Positions 10,110 to 22,057 of a DNA stretch of 64,000 nt are shown here, in pieces. The stretch comes from Garcia nutans (Eukaryota; Streptophyta; Magnoliopsida; Malpighiales; Euphorbiaceae). The translations under genes were made by a program, and so were the position numbers. Position 1 is the stretch's first letter, and every line of letters starts with the position of its first letter. The DNA is taken from contig CANTUV010000031.1 in the NCBI GenBank assembly GCA_947685225.1, forward strand, positions 70,847,001 to 70,911,000, in the 5' to 3' direction. The notes beneath the pieces are model-generated. The model searched no databases. It had not been told where the DNA came from and was given only the letters and a program-made list of their open reading frames with translations.

Positions 10110-12470
10110 TGTGAGCGGGGATTTTCACCCCCACTCCCGGTGGAATAGTTCTTGCGACTTCGGCACTATTTAGGCTCGGGGCCTTAGAGAACATAGACCT
10201 AAGTCCGGAGAAAATGGAGTCGCCACCCGGATGGGCCAGGAAAAAGAAAGGGGTGGATGACTCGATTCCTAAGGAATCTCCAACCCTCCTAATGGGTTCA
10301 GAAAGTTGGGTACGTGTGGGGAAGGTGAGAAATGGCCCAGTACCCCCATAACGCCCGGTTCATTGGAACCGGCCTCCTTACAGGTCTTAATATTATAAAA
10401 TTTTTAAATATAACAACATTATCCATATTACACACAGTAATTAAAATAAAGCATCGATATATTGAAAATCAAAACAATGTCCAAGCAAATAAATAAATGG
10501 ACACACATCCGAAGATGGAAACATACCCTTACATAATCCATGCCTAAATAGGACACCCACCGAAAGGTAGAAATATGTCCTTTACATTAGTTCTAAAATA
10601 GAAAAGCAATTTAAATTACATGATATTTAACTAATGAGATACCCGCCAAGTAGAAACATACCTCTTACAACATTTGGAAATCTAAATAAATTGATAAAAG
10701 CAAATAACCATTCATCATAAATAAATCATTTAGCAAAGATATTAAACATCAATAGAATGTAAACATCCATCCATGATAAACTAAATAAATCAAGCATTGA
10801 ACTTAAATAAATCAACAAGGCATTGAAAATAAATTAAAGCGTATAATAGACTACATAATCAAGTATAAAATTGAATAAAACAAATAAAGATTCAAATAAA
10901 GGCTACTATTTCTATTTAAGATTCTTTATTGTGTTTAGAGTTTTGGAATTTATGGGTTTAAGCTACTGTGAGTTTTAAAGGAATTGAAATGGATTAAATT
11001 TTTTTAATTTAAGAGGTTGATAAAGTTATTTGATTAACCAAATTAGTATTTGAGAAGTGAAATCATGAAATTAGGGTTTGGACACTTTAAAACATTAGGA
11101 TTTATGATTTACGGTTACTGGATCATTATTTTGGATTTACTGTGTTGAATTTTAACATTTAAATTTATATGGTTTTAAGGTTTTAAAAATTAGGGTTTAG
11201 AAAAATTAGGGTTTAGGTTAGCTAGTTTAGGGTTTACTGCTTTGGGTTTTGGAGTTGAATTAGGGTTTTAGAATTTTAGAATTAGAGTTTCGGAGAATGC
11301 ATTAGATTTTAGAATTTGAAAATCAATTGATAATTTTATGAAACTTTATGAAAATAAACAAAACCATTTAAGGTTTATAGAAACAGAAAAGGTATTTTTT
11401 AGGGTTTTTGGAAAGAAACATATTCAATTTAGGGCTTTGAAAAGAAACAGATTCAAATTAGGGTTTTGGTAAATTTTGAGGGTTTTAAAATTTTGAAGCA
11501 ACAAAAACAACAATTTTAAGATTTTTGAAAAACAAAGAAACGAATTAAGGTTTTTAAACTTTAGAAAAGGTAAATTAAAGTTCTAAGGTTTTTGAATCAA
11601 AAGAGACAATTGGATGGTTTAAGCTACTATGAAGAAATTAGATATTCATACCTCCGTTTGTTGGTTCCACCAAAAATTTCTTCTTGGATGAACAAGAACA
11701 AAGACAAGCTTTGCTGCCATTGATGGATTGAATTTGCTTGTTTGCTTCTCTCAAAAGTCCGTTTGATTTCACTGCAAGAAGAAATTCTTCAAATCTTTCA
11801 AAGTTTTCCTCCTCAATTTCGGTCTCAAATTTCACCTCCAAAATTCGATCGATTTTACTGCCAGAAGGAATTCTTAAAATCTGATGTATTTTTCAAAATT
11901 TTCCTCCTCAATTTCGGTCTCAAATTTCCCTCCAAAATCCGATCGATTTTACTGCCAGAAGGAATTCTTAAAATCTGATTTATTTTTTAAAGTTTTTCTC
12001 CTCAATTTCGGTCTCAAAGTTTCTCCCACTTTTTGTGTTGTCTTAGTCCTTATTTATAGAAGATTTTTATGATTAATTTTAGTTATTCACGGAATCTAAC
12101 ATTAATTAAGAAAAGGAAACCGAAACCTAATTGTATTTGGTTTCGAAAAAATTTCGCTGGCGAAAGAAACTGCTGCGGAAAATTTGCGCTGGCAAAAAAG
12201 TTGCCGCAGCTGGCTGCGGGCAAAAATTGGCCTACGGGCAAAATGGCTCAAGGCCATTTCGCCGCAACTCTTTGGCGACGATTTTTTTGGTCGCCAATTT
12301 TTTCGTCGCCGATTTTTATTTTTATTTATTTTGTTTATTATTATTATTTTTTATTTTTTATTAATAAAAATTAGATACTAAAGCAAATATTATTTAATTA
12401 AGATAATAAAAATTATTTTGGACTAATTAAAATATATTGGACCGAACTGGTAAAAAATTAAGGGTCTACA
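10110..12470 (-). repeat. 5' LTR of the Tat element (2361 bp)
   Basis: Read on the minus strand it begins TGTAGACCCTTAATTTT and ends CCCCGCTCACA, directly before the PBS, with TG...CA ends. The end region (10110-10380) carries the Tat-type conserved block with tggagtcgccacccggatgg and ccggttcattggaaccgg. It contains a ~95-bp tandem repeat (11771-12015), a cluster of TTAGGGTTT telo-box motifs (11075-11470) and a G+C-rich stretch at 12150-12310. Related blocks occur in the LTRs at 12471-13679 and 14587-16343. Confidence 0.9.
11771..12015 (-). repeat. ~95-bp tandem repeat in the LTR, about 2.6 copies
   Basis: The block cctcaatttcggtctcaaa recurs at 11811, 11906 and 12000, and actgc(a/c)agaag at 11771, 11857 and 11951. 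The first unit is about 9 bases shorter. Direct repeats of this kind in U3 often modulate promoter strength; that role is only inferred here. Confidence 0.8.
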
Positions 12471-13679
12471 GATTGTTTAAACCTCAGCCACGAACCTATT
12501 GATACAAACCAACTGTGTAATTTTGAGGCATAATCCAACATTAACCTTTGTAGAAGAATTGCACTGAGGCTTGGTTTAACAAAATTATCTTGGTGGAGTC
12601 AACAATGTAGGTATGATTTCTATTACCTAATTCTATTTAATCCAATTGATTATCTTCATTATGTAATCATGTAGAGTTTATTATTTCTTTGGTTTATTAA
12701 TTTGATTTTGCTCAAAACCTTGATTTCATCTTGTAAACCTTAATTGCATAATTGAACTCTAATTGTATGAATAAGCCCTAAATTTGCTAATAAAACCCTA
12801 ATTTACTACTAAAACCCTAGTTCTAAGGTTTAAACCATAATTTTGCTAATAACCTACATTCTGGAGTCAACAACTCGTTCAACGAGTTTGGTAAATAATT
12901 TACCTTTCGGGGGTGCTGCCCCCTTGACTCCGGTGTACTAATCGGCTAGCGGGACCGCCGTTTGCATCGTACACTATATTTATTAATGAGTTAATATTAA
13001 GATTTGCTTTTGAATTGAGAATTTTATGATTAATCTTAATTTTCTTTTAATTAAGCTCTAATTTTATGATTCTTTATATAATGATTTATATGTTTGTAGA
13101 TTGCAATTTTTATTATTTAGATTTTGAGATATAAAATGTATGTTTCTACTTATGGGTGCCTTATTTATTAAGTGTATGTAATTTAGCTTATTTTATGGAC
13201 TTTGACCTATTATAAGGGATATGTTTTCATATTTTGGTGGGTATCCTATTTTATTTATTTTCACGGATTTTGGAAGGACATATTTTCATTTTACATGGGT
13301 ACCTATTTTGTTTGATGTGTTTGTTTTATAATATGATCTTTATTTCAATAATTGCATGTAATATGAATGATATCATAATAACTTAAGAATTTAATAATAT
13401 TTAGACCTAAAAAGGAGGCATGTTCTAATGAACCGGACGTTATGGGAATGTTGAGTCACTTCTCACCTTTTTCATATGTACCCAAATTTTCGAATCTAGT
13501 AGGAGGTTGGAGATTACTTATGAATTGAGTCATCCACTTCTTTCTATCTTACAGGCCCGTCCAGGTGGCAACTCCAATTCTTCTGGCTTCGGCCTGTGTT
13601 CTCTAAGACCTAGAGCCTAACAGTACCAAAGTATCAAGAATCATTCTATCAGGAGTAAGGGCAAAAATTTCCACTCACA
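12471..13679 (+). repeat. Right part of an older Tat-type LTR, interrupted by the Tat insertion
   Basis: The sequence aligns by eye to the right part of the solo LTR at 14587-16343. Shared blocks are tttaaac-c-cag at 12476/15129, atcttggtggag-caacaat at 12585/15207, the aaaccctaa cluster, and the terminal block ending ctcaca at 13679. It starts abruptly where the minus-strand Tat LTR ends, so its left part should lie beyond the left end of that element. No PBS follows its end. A ~60-base G+C-rich insertion (12921-12980) containing gggggtgctgccccc is absent from the other LTR. Confidence 0.8.
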
Positions 13680-14586
13680 ACTATCTAAATTCCATTCCCC
13701 CAAGCTCCTATTATCAATTTAGCCTTCTCTCAACTCAGTCAATGTAAACATACCATCATACTGTCATTGTGTGAAGCCACATTCTACATCTCAATTTGTG
13801 TAATTTAATGATTAATTTGCCACTTTAGGTCTCTCAATGCAAATATTGAACTTCACTATATCCATGTATTCTTTGAGTTCTTACTAAAGCTTTTCAACAA
13901 TTGATAATCCTACAGTCTGTGCTTGACGAAAGAAAAATTAAGAAAATTAAATTTGATTTATAACTTTTTATAAAAAAAAGAAATGCAATTGAATTGTATA
14001 TACAAATAACAAAACTTAATTTATGAATTATATATGAAAAAAGAAAAAAAAAAGAAAAAAATGCAATTAAAAATTACTTATCAAATGTTCTTTAGTCTGT
14101 GTACACTTCGACAAGTTGATGGTTGACGGTGGTGGAGGAGAATGAGATGCAAGTTGATGGTCAATAATGGAGCACCGTCAGGTCTTTGTTTGAGGGGCTA
14201 AGTTTTGTGAGAAGTGAGAAGTGAGAGAAGAGAGAAATTGTGTTAAGGGTATTGGCTTAGGTAGTTGCGATTATTTTATTTTGGAAAACGAAATAGAAGA
14301 TTAAATGAAAACACAGTGTTTTGTTGTAAAACACTGTGTTTTCTTTTCAGTTAATGGTTAACGATTAACCGTTCTCTGTTAACTATTAATTGATTAACTG
14401 ATCTCGGTTAACTGATAACCAATTAAAAAAATTTAAACATCATGTTCCCCAACTAAACCGATCGAGTAAGCCTTGTGGTTTGTTAATCAAAATGAGTTTT
14501 CAATCGGTTAATCATTATATGCCCACCTCCCTAAATGTGCATATCACATTATTTTTTATAAGCTCTTAATTATTTTTATTTCTCCT
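13680..14586. other. Intergenic, with a perfect 16-bp inverted repeat and GTTAAC-rich stretch
   Basis: No coding region. Arms gaaaacacagtgtttt (14307-14322) and aaaacactgtgttttc (14328-14343) form a perfect 16-bp stem with a 5-base loop. It is followed by a run of GTTAAC/AACCG variants (14345-14430) of the sort found near the ends of some non-autonomous plant DNA transposons. No terminal repeats or duplications could be fixed. Confidence 0.5.
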
Positions 14587-16343
14587 TATAGATCCTTAAT
14601 TTTGGCCCTGAATGAGTTTAGTTCTAATTAAATGGCCCAAATCAAATCCAATCCAATTTTAAAAGTTTGAACCAAGTTTAGCTTAATTTTAAAAGTCCAA
14701 ACCAAGGCCGATCCAATTTTAAAAGTCCGAACCAAGCTTGGTTGAACTTTAAAACCCAAAACATGACAAATTGGCCATACCAATTCGCCATGAACCAAGC
14801 TCATGGCGAATTAGGCATGCCAATTTGCCATGAGACAAAGTTTCCTAATTCTACCTTAAACCAGACTCTATTTAGATAAGTTGATGGTTTTCTAGCTCGA
14901 TTAGGACTTTTAATCAAGTTTAGCCCTCACAAAACCCTAATTAAACACTATAAAAGGGGAAAATCATGAATTAAAGGTGAAGCCAAGAATTAGCAAAAAG
15001 GAAGCACAGAAATGAAGCGACAATTACAATTTGCAAGTAAAAGCCCAGAAACAAAAGAAAAGAGAGATAGTGAGCCATCAAGAGACAATAGCCAAAGTTT
15101 GTGAGGAACTGCAAACAATCTTCGAATTATTTAAACACCAGTCAAGAATCTTAATTGATCCAAACTATTGTGCAATTCAAAACAACCGAGCTTGGTTCAA
15201 TAAAACAATCTTGGTGGAGCCAACAATGCAGATATGGTCTTAAACTATTTTATTTAATTGATCATCTCATTTTTTAAATTTTGTAAACATGTTATGTATT
15301 GTTTCTTGTTTTAACCTTAACCTTATGATCCAAAACCCCGATTGCATGTTTCAATCTTAGCCTTGTAAATCTGAAACCCTAGTTTTAGGTTTAAAACCTT
15401 AATGTCATTCCAAAACCCTAATTTAGCCTTCTAAAACTTCATTTTAGGTTAAAAACCCTAATTATATTAGAAAACCCTAATTTTTCATGTTAAACCCTAG
15501 TTTTAGGATCAAATCTTAATTTTACATTATTAAATCCTAAATTCTGATTTAAAATCCTAATTTATATTATGGAGGTAGCAACTCATTACGAATATGGTAA
15601 ATCATTTATCTTTAGGATTACATATTATATTTCATTAATGGATTAATATTAAGATTTGTTTGTGGATTATAATTTTTGTGATTAATCTTAATTTTCTTTT
15701 AATTAAGCCATAATTTATAATTCTTTGTATAATAATTATTTACATGTTTGTAGATTGCAATTTTTATTATTTGGATTTTAATATTGTGAAAGACATGTTT
15801 CCTCTTTGTGAGTGCATTATTTATTTAATTTGCTTCTTTTATTTAATTTATATTTAAAAATTAATGTAAGGGATACGTTTTTACTCTTTCGTGAGTGTCC
15901 CATCTTACTTTACTTGTAGTTTGGACATTGGACATTTGTAAGGGCATATTTCTATCTCATATGGGTGCCTATTTTATTGTTTGAGTTATATGATTGTTCT
16001 TTATTTTATTTACCTTTAATTGCTTGTAATATGAATAATTTCGTAATAGTTTAAGAATTTAATAATATTTAGATCTGAAAAGGATAACGGTTCCAATGAA
16101 CTAGGAATTATAGAGGTGTTGGGTCACTTCTCACCTTCTCCATGTGTATCCACTTTCCGAATCCAGAAGGGGTTGGGGATTCCTTATGAATCGCGTCATC
16201 CACCCATTTTATTTCTTTCCCAGCCCGGGTGACAACTCCTATTCTCCAAACTTAGGCCCGTATTCTTTAAGGCTTAGAGCCTAATAGTGTCAAAGTTGCA
16301 AGAATCATTCTACCGGAAGTGGGAGTAAAAATTCTCGCTCACA
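14587..16343 (+). repeat. Solo LTR of a Tat-type element (1757 bp)
   Basis: It begins tatagatccttaatttt, matching the start of the Tat LTR (TGTAGACCCTTAATTTT) with a decayed TG. It ends tctcgctcaca at 16343 without a PBS. Flanks ctcct (14582-14586) and ttcct (16344-16348) agree in 4 of 5 bases, fitting an old 5-bp duplication. Telo-box-like aaaccctaa motifs cluster at 15400-15520. The arms attcgccatga (14783) and tcatggcgaat (14801) form an 11-bp hairpin. Solo LTRs arise by recombination between the two LTRs of one element. A small open frame inside it is not considered a gene. Confidence 0.8.
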
Positions 16344-17379
16344 TTCCTATTAAAGAAAATGTATTATAAAGAAATATTCTCAAGTAATCAATGAATAGGC
16401 TAAATAGTTACTATCTATATGCAAATGCTCATACTAATTGCTAAACAATTTTTTAGCAGCATCAATAGGGCTATATACATGCTAGATCAAGCTAAGTTTT
16501 GGTCTCATATGCAACTAGGCTCAAAGAAAACTTAAGTCATATTATCTGACTTGTAGCTTGAGTATCATGAGCTCACTTTAGCTAGTCAGGGTTGACAATT
16601 CAAGAAATTTATTTTATATAATTTTGAACATTTTAGTACTATCTACAAATTATGTTACCATTATAATATCATAATTTATAATAATTTTAACACAAAATTA
16701 ATAATTTTATAATTTATAATATTAAAAATTTTATAATTTATTATTTTTTTGTAATTTAATGATTTTAAAAATAATATAATTATCATAATTTATAATAATT
16801 TAAAAATAATAATAATTTTAATAATTTTTGTAATTTGATGATTTAATAAAAAAAATTAAAATTTGATTGTCAAAAATTTAAAATTTTTAATTAATTTTTA
16901 AAACTAAAAAATTATTTTATTAATTAATTAAATTAGGTAAAATTAATTTTAAAACAATCATGTGTATAGTTGTTTTAAATTAGATTGTAGAGTAGACTAC
17001 CTAATTGTTTTTCTTTTATTTTTATTACTTTATTTTTTTCAAAATATTTATAGTTTTGACTTTTTCTATTGTAAAATTAGTAGTTATGATTTTAAACCTA
17101 TGAATATTATTAATGAATGTGAAAAAATTAATAGTTTTTATTCATTTTATTAATTTTATCTAACGTGACTATCTTTCTGTAAATAAATCATAAATCTTTA
17201 AGCCAAATTTTTTTTATTTTTAATCCAATAGTTTTTTAAGAAAATAATTTTTAAACTTTTTAAAAATATAAAATATAAAAATTGAAGAAAATTAAAAAAA
17301 AAATAAATTACAAATTTTTTTAACATTATAAATTATTAAATTATTAATTCCAAGTTAAAAAATTGAAACCAAAAAACAA
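16344..17379. other. A+T-rich spacer, nothing recognised
   Basis: Very A+T-rich sequence with many TAATTT/AAATTA runs and no supported reading frame, repeat boundary or RNA gene. Confidence 0.5.
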
Positions 17380-18005
17380 ACCCCGAAAACAAACTCTGTC
17401 TTACTTACAAAATATAGCAAAAAGATTTACCGACAAATCGTGTGCATCCCATTCGTCCTCCTTCCCATAGTTTGCGAGTTCAATTCGATAGAGACCCACT
17501 TACATAGAAGTAGGGCGAGAGAAAGTGAATATGATTGATGTGCATTGGTTTTTCCAACGAAACTAAGCACTTTTTTTGTCTTTATCATTCGGAGGGCTCA
17601 GTCCCACACTTTGACTTCAATGATGGGAACAACCTCTGCACTTCGGCGGCCCAATGAACAACAATTCTCTGCCTTACTTTACTCTATTTAGAAGAGTGGT
17701 CGATCCCTCAGAAGTTACATTTGTAACTTAATCTTATGTTCATGCGGTGGGATTCTCTCTTTTCAAGAGTACTACCCTATACATAATCTATGTTTGGAGA
17801 ACATACTTGACAGGAGATAGACACAAGTTTTGAACCCCGCCCCGTTAGCATCTTCGATCCAAGATAAGGTATTATTACTCCATTAAGTCTTTTTGTTCCG
17901 GAGCTGGCCAGTAATAGACATACTTACCTTGCTTATGGACTAGCGGCAGAGTTAAGCCTTGTTCTATTGGTTTAGTGATTGCAACTAAGATGATTTTTTT
18001 GTCCC
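17380..18005. other. G+C-richer island resembling organellar DNA (possible NUMT)
   Basis: This ~620-base block is clearly richer in G and C than both A+T-rich flanks and has sharp edges. It lacks plant exon or transposon signatures. Its texture (ggagctggccagtaatagac, gcttatggactagcggcaga) is like plant mitochondrial intergenic DNA. Organellar origin is inferred from composition and general resemblance; no gene was identified. Confidence 0.35.
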
Positions 18006-18578
18006 CATCAAAGGACCTTGAGATGTTAATTTAATATAAATTATGATATTATAAAAATTATTTATTTAGTATTATGAATTATTAATATTAAATATTTATT
18101 TATTAAAAATTATTTATTAATAAATAATTTTTAAAAATATTATATTAGATAAAATGTACAGATGTACCCCTACAATTATCATCAAAATACAACCGGACAC
18201 CATTTCTTTTTCTAGGCTCAATTAGACCCAGATTGTTTTTAAAAAAAAAGCTTTTTAAAGCCCTCGTTAAACATACCTATTGACACTGTTAAAGTTGTTT
18301 ATTTTTTAGGAAAAAAACAAGTGAACCCACAAATATTGCTTAGTAACAAGTTAACAAACTAAATAAGATTAACTAATATATAATTCTATGTTAAACAATA
18401 ATAAAGTTAATACGCACTAATCATCAATTAGTGATCACAAAATTAAAATTCAACTTTCAATCACATTATGATTAGATCGCATACACTCATAATAATGAAT
18501 TTAATAAAGGAATTAGAGAAAAAAAATCGAGATTAGGAGTAATATAAAGCAATTTAACAAAGGAAATATAGTCTATAA
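18006..18578. other. A+T-rich spacer, nothing recognised
   Basis: Inverted-repeat-prone A+T sequence (18030-18150), followed by unremarkable intergenic DNA. Confidence 0.45.
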
Positions 18579-19070
18579 TCAATCAATGAAATGAAATGAA
18601 ATTTGCAAATATAGTTTTATAAATATGGTTTTTTCTCGAGAAACAAATTGAAAATGACGGAAATGAAGGGAATAGCTCATACTCAAATCCTTTTTGAGTC
18701 TGGTATGCATCTTGGCCCTTAAATCCCTCCCAGATTCTCCCACTTTCATCTTTCCAAGCTGTAAACCTCGAATAGATGAAATAAGCTGGTAACTGAGTTG
18801 AACGACCCACAAACCACCTGCGTGCTACTAGGAGAAATTGGTGGCGAGTTTGACGGTGGCGATATAAGCTTAGACTTTCAAATCGAAGTCAGAGAAGAAA
18901 GAAACAATCCACACTTACTGGATGAAATCTCCATCTCACTCGGTCTTGACTCACTTCTCTTTGGGCTTTGCTGCAACAAAATCCGGAGCTGATCCAGCGT
19001 GCAAGTGAAAAAGCACACTCGGTGGCATATTTGGCTGCACCACTCTTGTTCAACGATGGTGTTTATAATT
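18579..19070 (-). other. Unidentified G+C-richer stretch, possible 5' end of a decayed gene
   Basis: On the minus strand an ATG at 18934 reads MEISS and meets a good splice donor (A|GTAAGT) after 16 bases. Further along is an open stretch to 18579 with a basic segment (GRDLRAKMHTRLKKDL). The region is less A+T-rich than its flanks, which suggests an exon or promoter remnant. No family was recognised and no complete gene model can be built. Confidence 0.25.
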
Positions 19071-20434
19071 GGTGCCGATTTCGTTTAAACTTTTTGCATA
19101 AAAACTTAATGCATAAATGATGGAAATTTTGTTTGAATTTTAATAAAAGTTTTTGGGTTTACTTGCATTTGGAAAAGTAAAAAATAACACAATCAAATCC
19201 TGAACAAATTAATTGAGATTTCAGAAAGAGAGAAAAATAATAATAATAAAAAAAAGATCACTCACTAAAAAAAAACAAAGTCTATTAAAATTTGAGGAAA
19301 TTAGAGCCCACTATTTATTTATTTTTTTAAATATCCTATATTTTTTTTGTGTATTTTAATATATGAAATATATACTAAATATATATTTAAAATATACTTT
19401 AAAAAATATTTTTATAACTGATAATTAAAAAATATTTTTAAAATTAAAATAAATAAATAAATATTTTTGAAAATATTTTTATTTTTGAGGATATTTTAAA
19501 AGAAAATTCTTAAAATTTTCATCCAAATCAAGGGCTTAAAAAGTTATTTCTGCCAAAATTTGAATATAATTGATCCTAGAAAAAGAATGGTATGGCAAAG
19601 TTGTACCTAGTTAACAACTTTAAGAAAATATTTGCATCTTTTCCCACTATACTACTATTAATAAATGTAAAAAGTTTAATTTAAATTATAATATTGAACT
19701 GAGGTTCAAATTGAGTCATGCTGTTAATTTAGTTAATTATTTCTTTAAAAAAGATTTAAATTTGTCTAAATTTAAAAAAAGATTTAATTTTTTAAAAAAA
19801 AAACTTTAAGGGCTAATATAGTCTACGCGATATAGTATAGAATCCAAATTAAAACTTTGTCCTAAAAAATTAAGTTTAAATCCTTTTTTTTATTAATTTT
19901 TTAAAAAATTAATTTTACTAATTTTACTTTTTGTTAATCTTAATTCAAAAAACAAATTCTCTAATTTTTTAATTAAACCATTTGTAAACTGTTTCCCTAA
20001 TCACTTCATACCGCCTCCTTGGATTGCCTAGAGTCAAAATTTAAATTACAACCGAACATTTTAAAATTATTCTTAATACTTTGTTTGAATGTCTGACAAT
20101 GTGGTTTAGTAATATATGATACAGTATTAGAAAAAAATAGTTTATTATGTTTGGCAAGATAATATAGTATAGTATGATCAAATAAAAATAATTTACTTAT
20201 TTGATAATATTTTTAAGATTTTAATATGTTATGGAGATGAAAAATTATTTACTAGCATATATTTATTATTTAAAAAATTATTTCAAATATTTTTAAAAAA
20301 TAAAATCATAAAATCATAAAAAACCACCAAATTGATGGTTTGAAAATATATAATTTTCAAACTATGAAATTATCGTGAAAAACTATATCATAAAAGGTTA
20401 AAATGAAAATAAAAAAATTAAAACAAATTATATA
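19071..20434. other. A+T-rich spacer, nothing recognised
   Basis: Intergenic A+T-rich DNA with long A and T runs and no supported feature. It ends at the atata duplication (20430-20434) of the Athila-type element. Confidence 0.5.
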
Positions 20435-22057
20435 TGTTAGGGCCTAGCTTAGCTAACGGCAAGTACACGGGTCGTATTTAAGTAATAAAATAATGAGTAG
20501 ATTATCGTTTCTATAGAGAATGAGTAATTTGACTAACCGAAATTTAAGTTGACTATTATCTGAAAACTAAATAATTAATTTAATATTTTAAAAATTAAAT
20601 ACTCAATCATTAATTTAAACTTCAAAATTAAAATCAAATTCAAAATGAAACTAAACTAAGATAATTATCTATTAATTCAAACTTCAAATAAAAATTTAAA
20701 TTTTCAAATTCAAATAATTGAGATGAACATTAGGATTAAGTTTCATTAGAATTATTTCAAATGGGTACAAATAACTTTTCAAATTAATTCAAATTTTTCT
20801 TGAATCAAAGTTATCAATTTCTTAAATTTTAATCTTCCTCTTTCTCAAGCAAGAAAATTAATGATCGATGAAATTTATTAATTCTATTTTCGTAAACAAT
20901 AAACCATAACAATCTATCAAGCTCAAAGGAATTAAGTTGGTTTTTAGATTATTCTTTTATCTCTAAATAGAATTTTCTAAAATTGTTGATTTATTAATCT
21001 AAAATCATATATAGCTTTCACTCAATATATAATTTCAATATAATAAGCAATTGGTAGCCAGTCAATCATAAGCATTAAAAATAAATCAACAAAACTTCAA
21101 TTCAAGAAATAAAATAGCAATTAAATCAATTCATAACCATCATCCATAACCCTAAATTCACCTAATCTCACTAGGGATTGTTCATAACTCATTTGAACAT
21201 AAAAACATTAAAAATGATGAAATAAATCAAAGTAACCATAACTCTAAAATTGAATTTAAAAAAATAACAAAGAAAACAAAGCATTAAAAATTGAATTTCT
21301 AAACCGGATCAAATGATCAACTTGATGGATGAATCCTGAAGAGATGATTAAATCTTTCTCCAAGCTCAGTTTTCTTCTTTCCATCGTCTTTCTAATGATG
21401 AATGAATGCTCTTCAATGAAAGAAATGAGATAGATATCAATTTTTTTTCAGGATTGGTCATGATAGTTACTGTTCACATTCATATTCACCTTACTAAAAT
21501 AAACTCATACTCTTACTCAACTTATGCAGAAAATTCAAATTTGAATTTTTCAGCCATTTTTTTATCAGATAGAAGTCATATCTTGAATTGACTCCTTCAA
21601 CAAAATTGTAGCTCTTAAAAATTAGATAAATTTAGGATTTTGAATCACCCCATTGGACTTTGGACGCCCAAGTCATGACCCAATTACTCTTAGTAATTTG
21701 GACAGAAATTATGCTTCTATATTTTAAGCCCAAGTTTGACTTTAAAGTTGGAGGCCTAAACGAACTCGAATTTTGACAAACCAGACCTTTTTAAAAATCT
21801 TGAGATGTTCTCTATCAACTTTATAAAGACAACTCTTTCAATCTTAGACTCTATCATTATCAAAATCTTTATTGATGTACTGAAGATCTAATCTGTCTAA
21901 AATTTCTACTTATAAGAGTCTTACAACAAATTAATTAAAATTAAGCTTAACTCAAAAATAATGCAAACAAAACATATAATTAAGCTTAGAATAAGTAAAT
22001 TCAACTTAATTTTATATAAAACTTATAGAAAAATGTATATTCATTATGCACTTATCA
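20435..22057 (-). repeat. 3' LTR of the Athila-type element (1623 bp)
   Basis: Read on the minus strand it runs from TGATAAGTGCATAAT to GCTAAGCTAGGCCCTAACA. It aligns along its whole length with 26697-28339, with scattered substitutions and small indels. Confidence 0.9.

Larger units (their letters stand above)
1..12470 (-). mobile_element. Ty3/gypsy Tat-lineage LTR retrotransposon, left end outside window
   Basis: Read on the minus strand the order is LTR (10110-12470), PBS, ~1 kb leader, gag, protease, RT, RNase H, a second RNase H and integrase, then a 3' region carrying antisense frames. The additional archaeal-type RNase H between RNase H and integrase, the G-patch-like motif after protease and the tRNA-Arg-type PBS place it in the Tat lineage (relatives Ogre, Retand, Grande). 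The 3' LTR is not in the window. One frame runs from the end of gag to the second RNase H, broken only by isolated stops (6527, 6404, 5646, 4955, 4556), with frameshifts in gag and at the start of integrase, so the copy is dead but moderately young. It interrupts an older related LTR at 12470/12471; the duplication (gattg at 12471-12475 expected) cannot be checked because the left side is missing. Confidence 0.9.

Noticed and set aside
11050..11480. Interstitial telomere array
   Set aside because: The TTAGGGTTT words are dispersed and irregular, lie inside an LTR and recur in related LTRs, so they are telo-boxes rather than telomeric DNA.
11638..12381. Open frames in the Tat LTR
   Set aside because: They arise from the 95-bp tandem repeat and the G+C patch; no start context or homology.
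15031..15243. 70-residue open frame
   Set aside because: It lies wholly within the solo LTR and is not kept in the related LTR copy.
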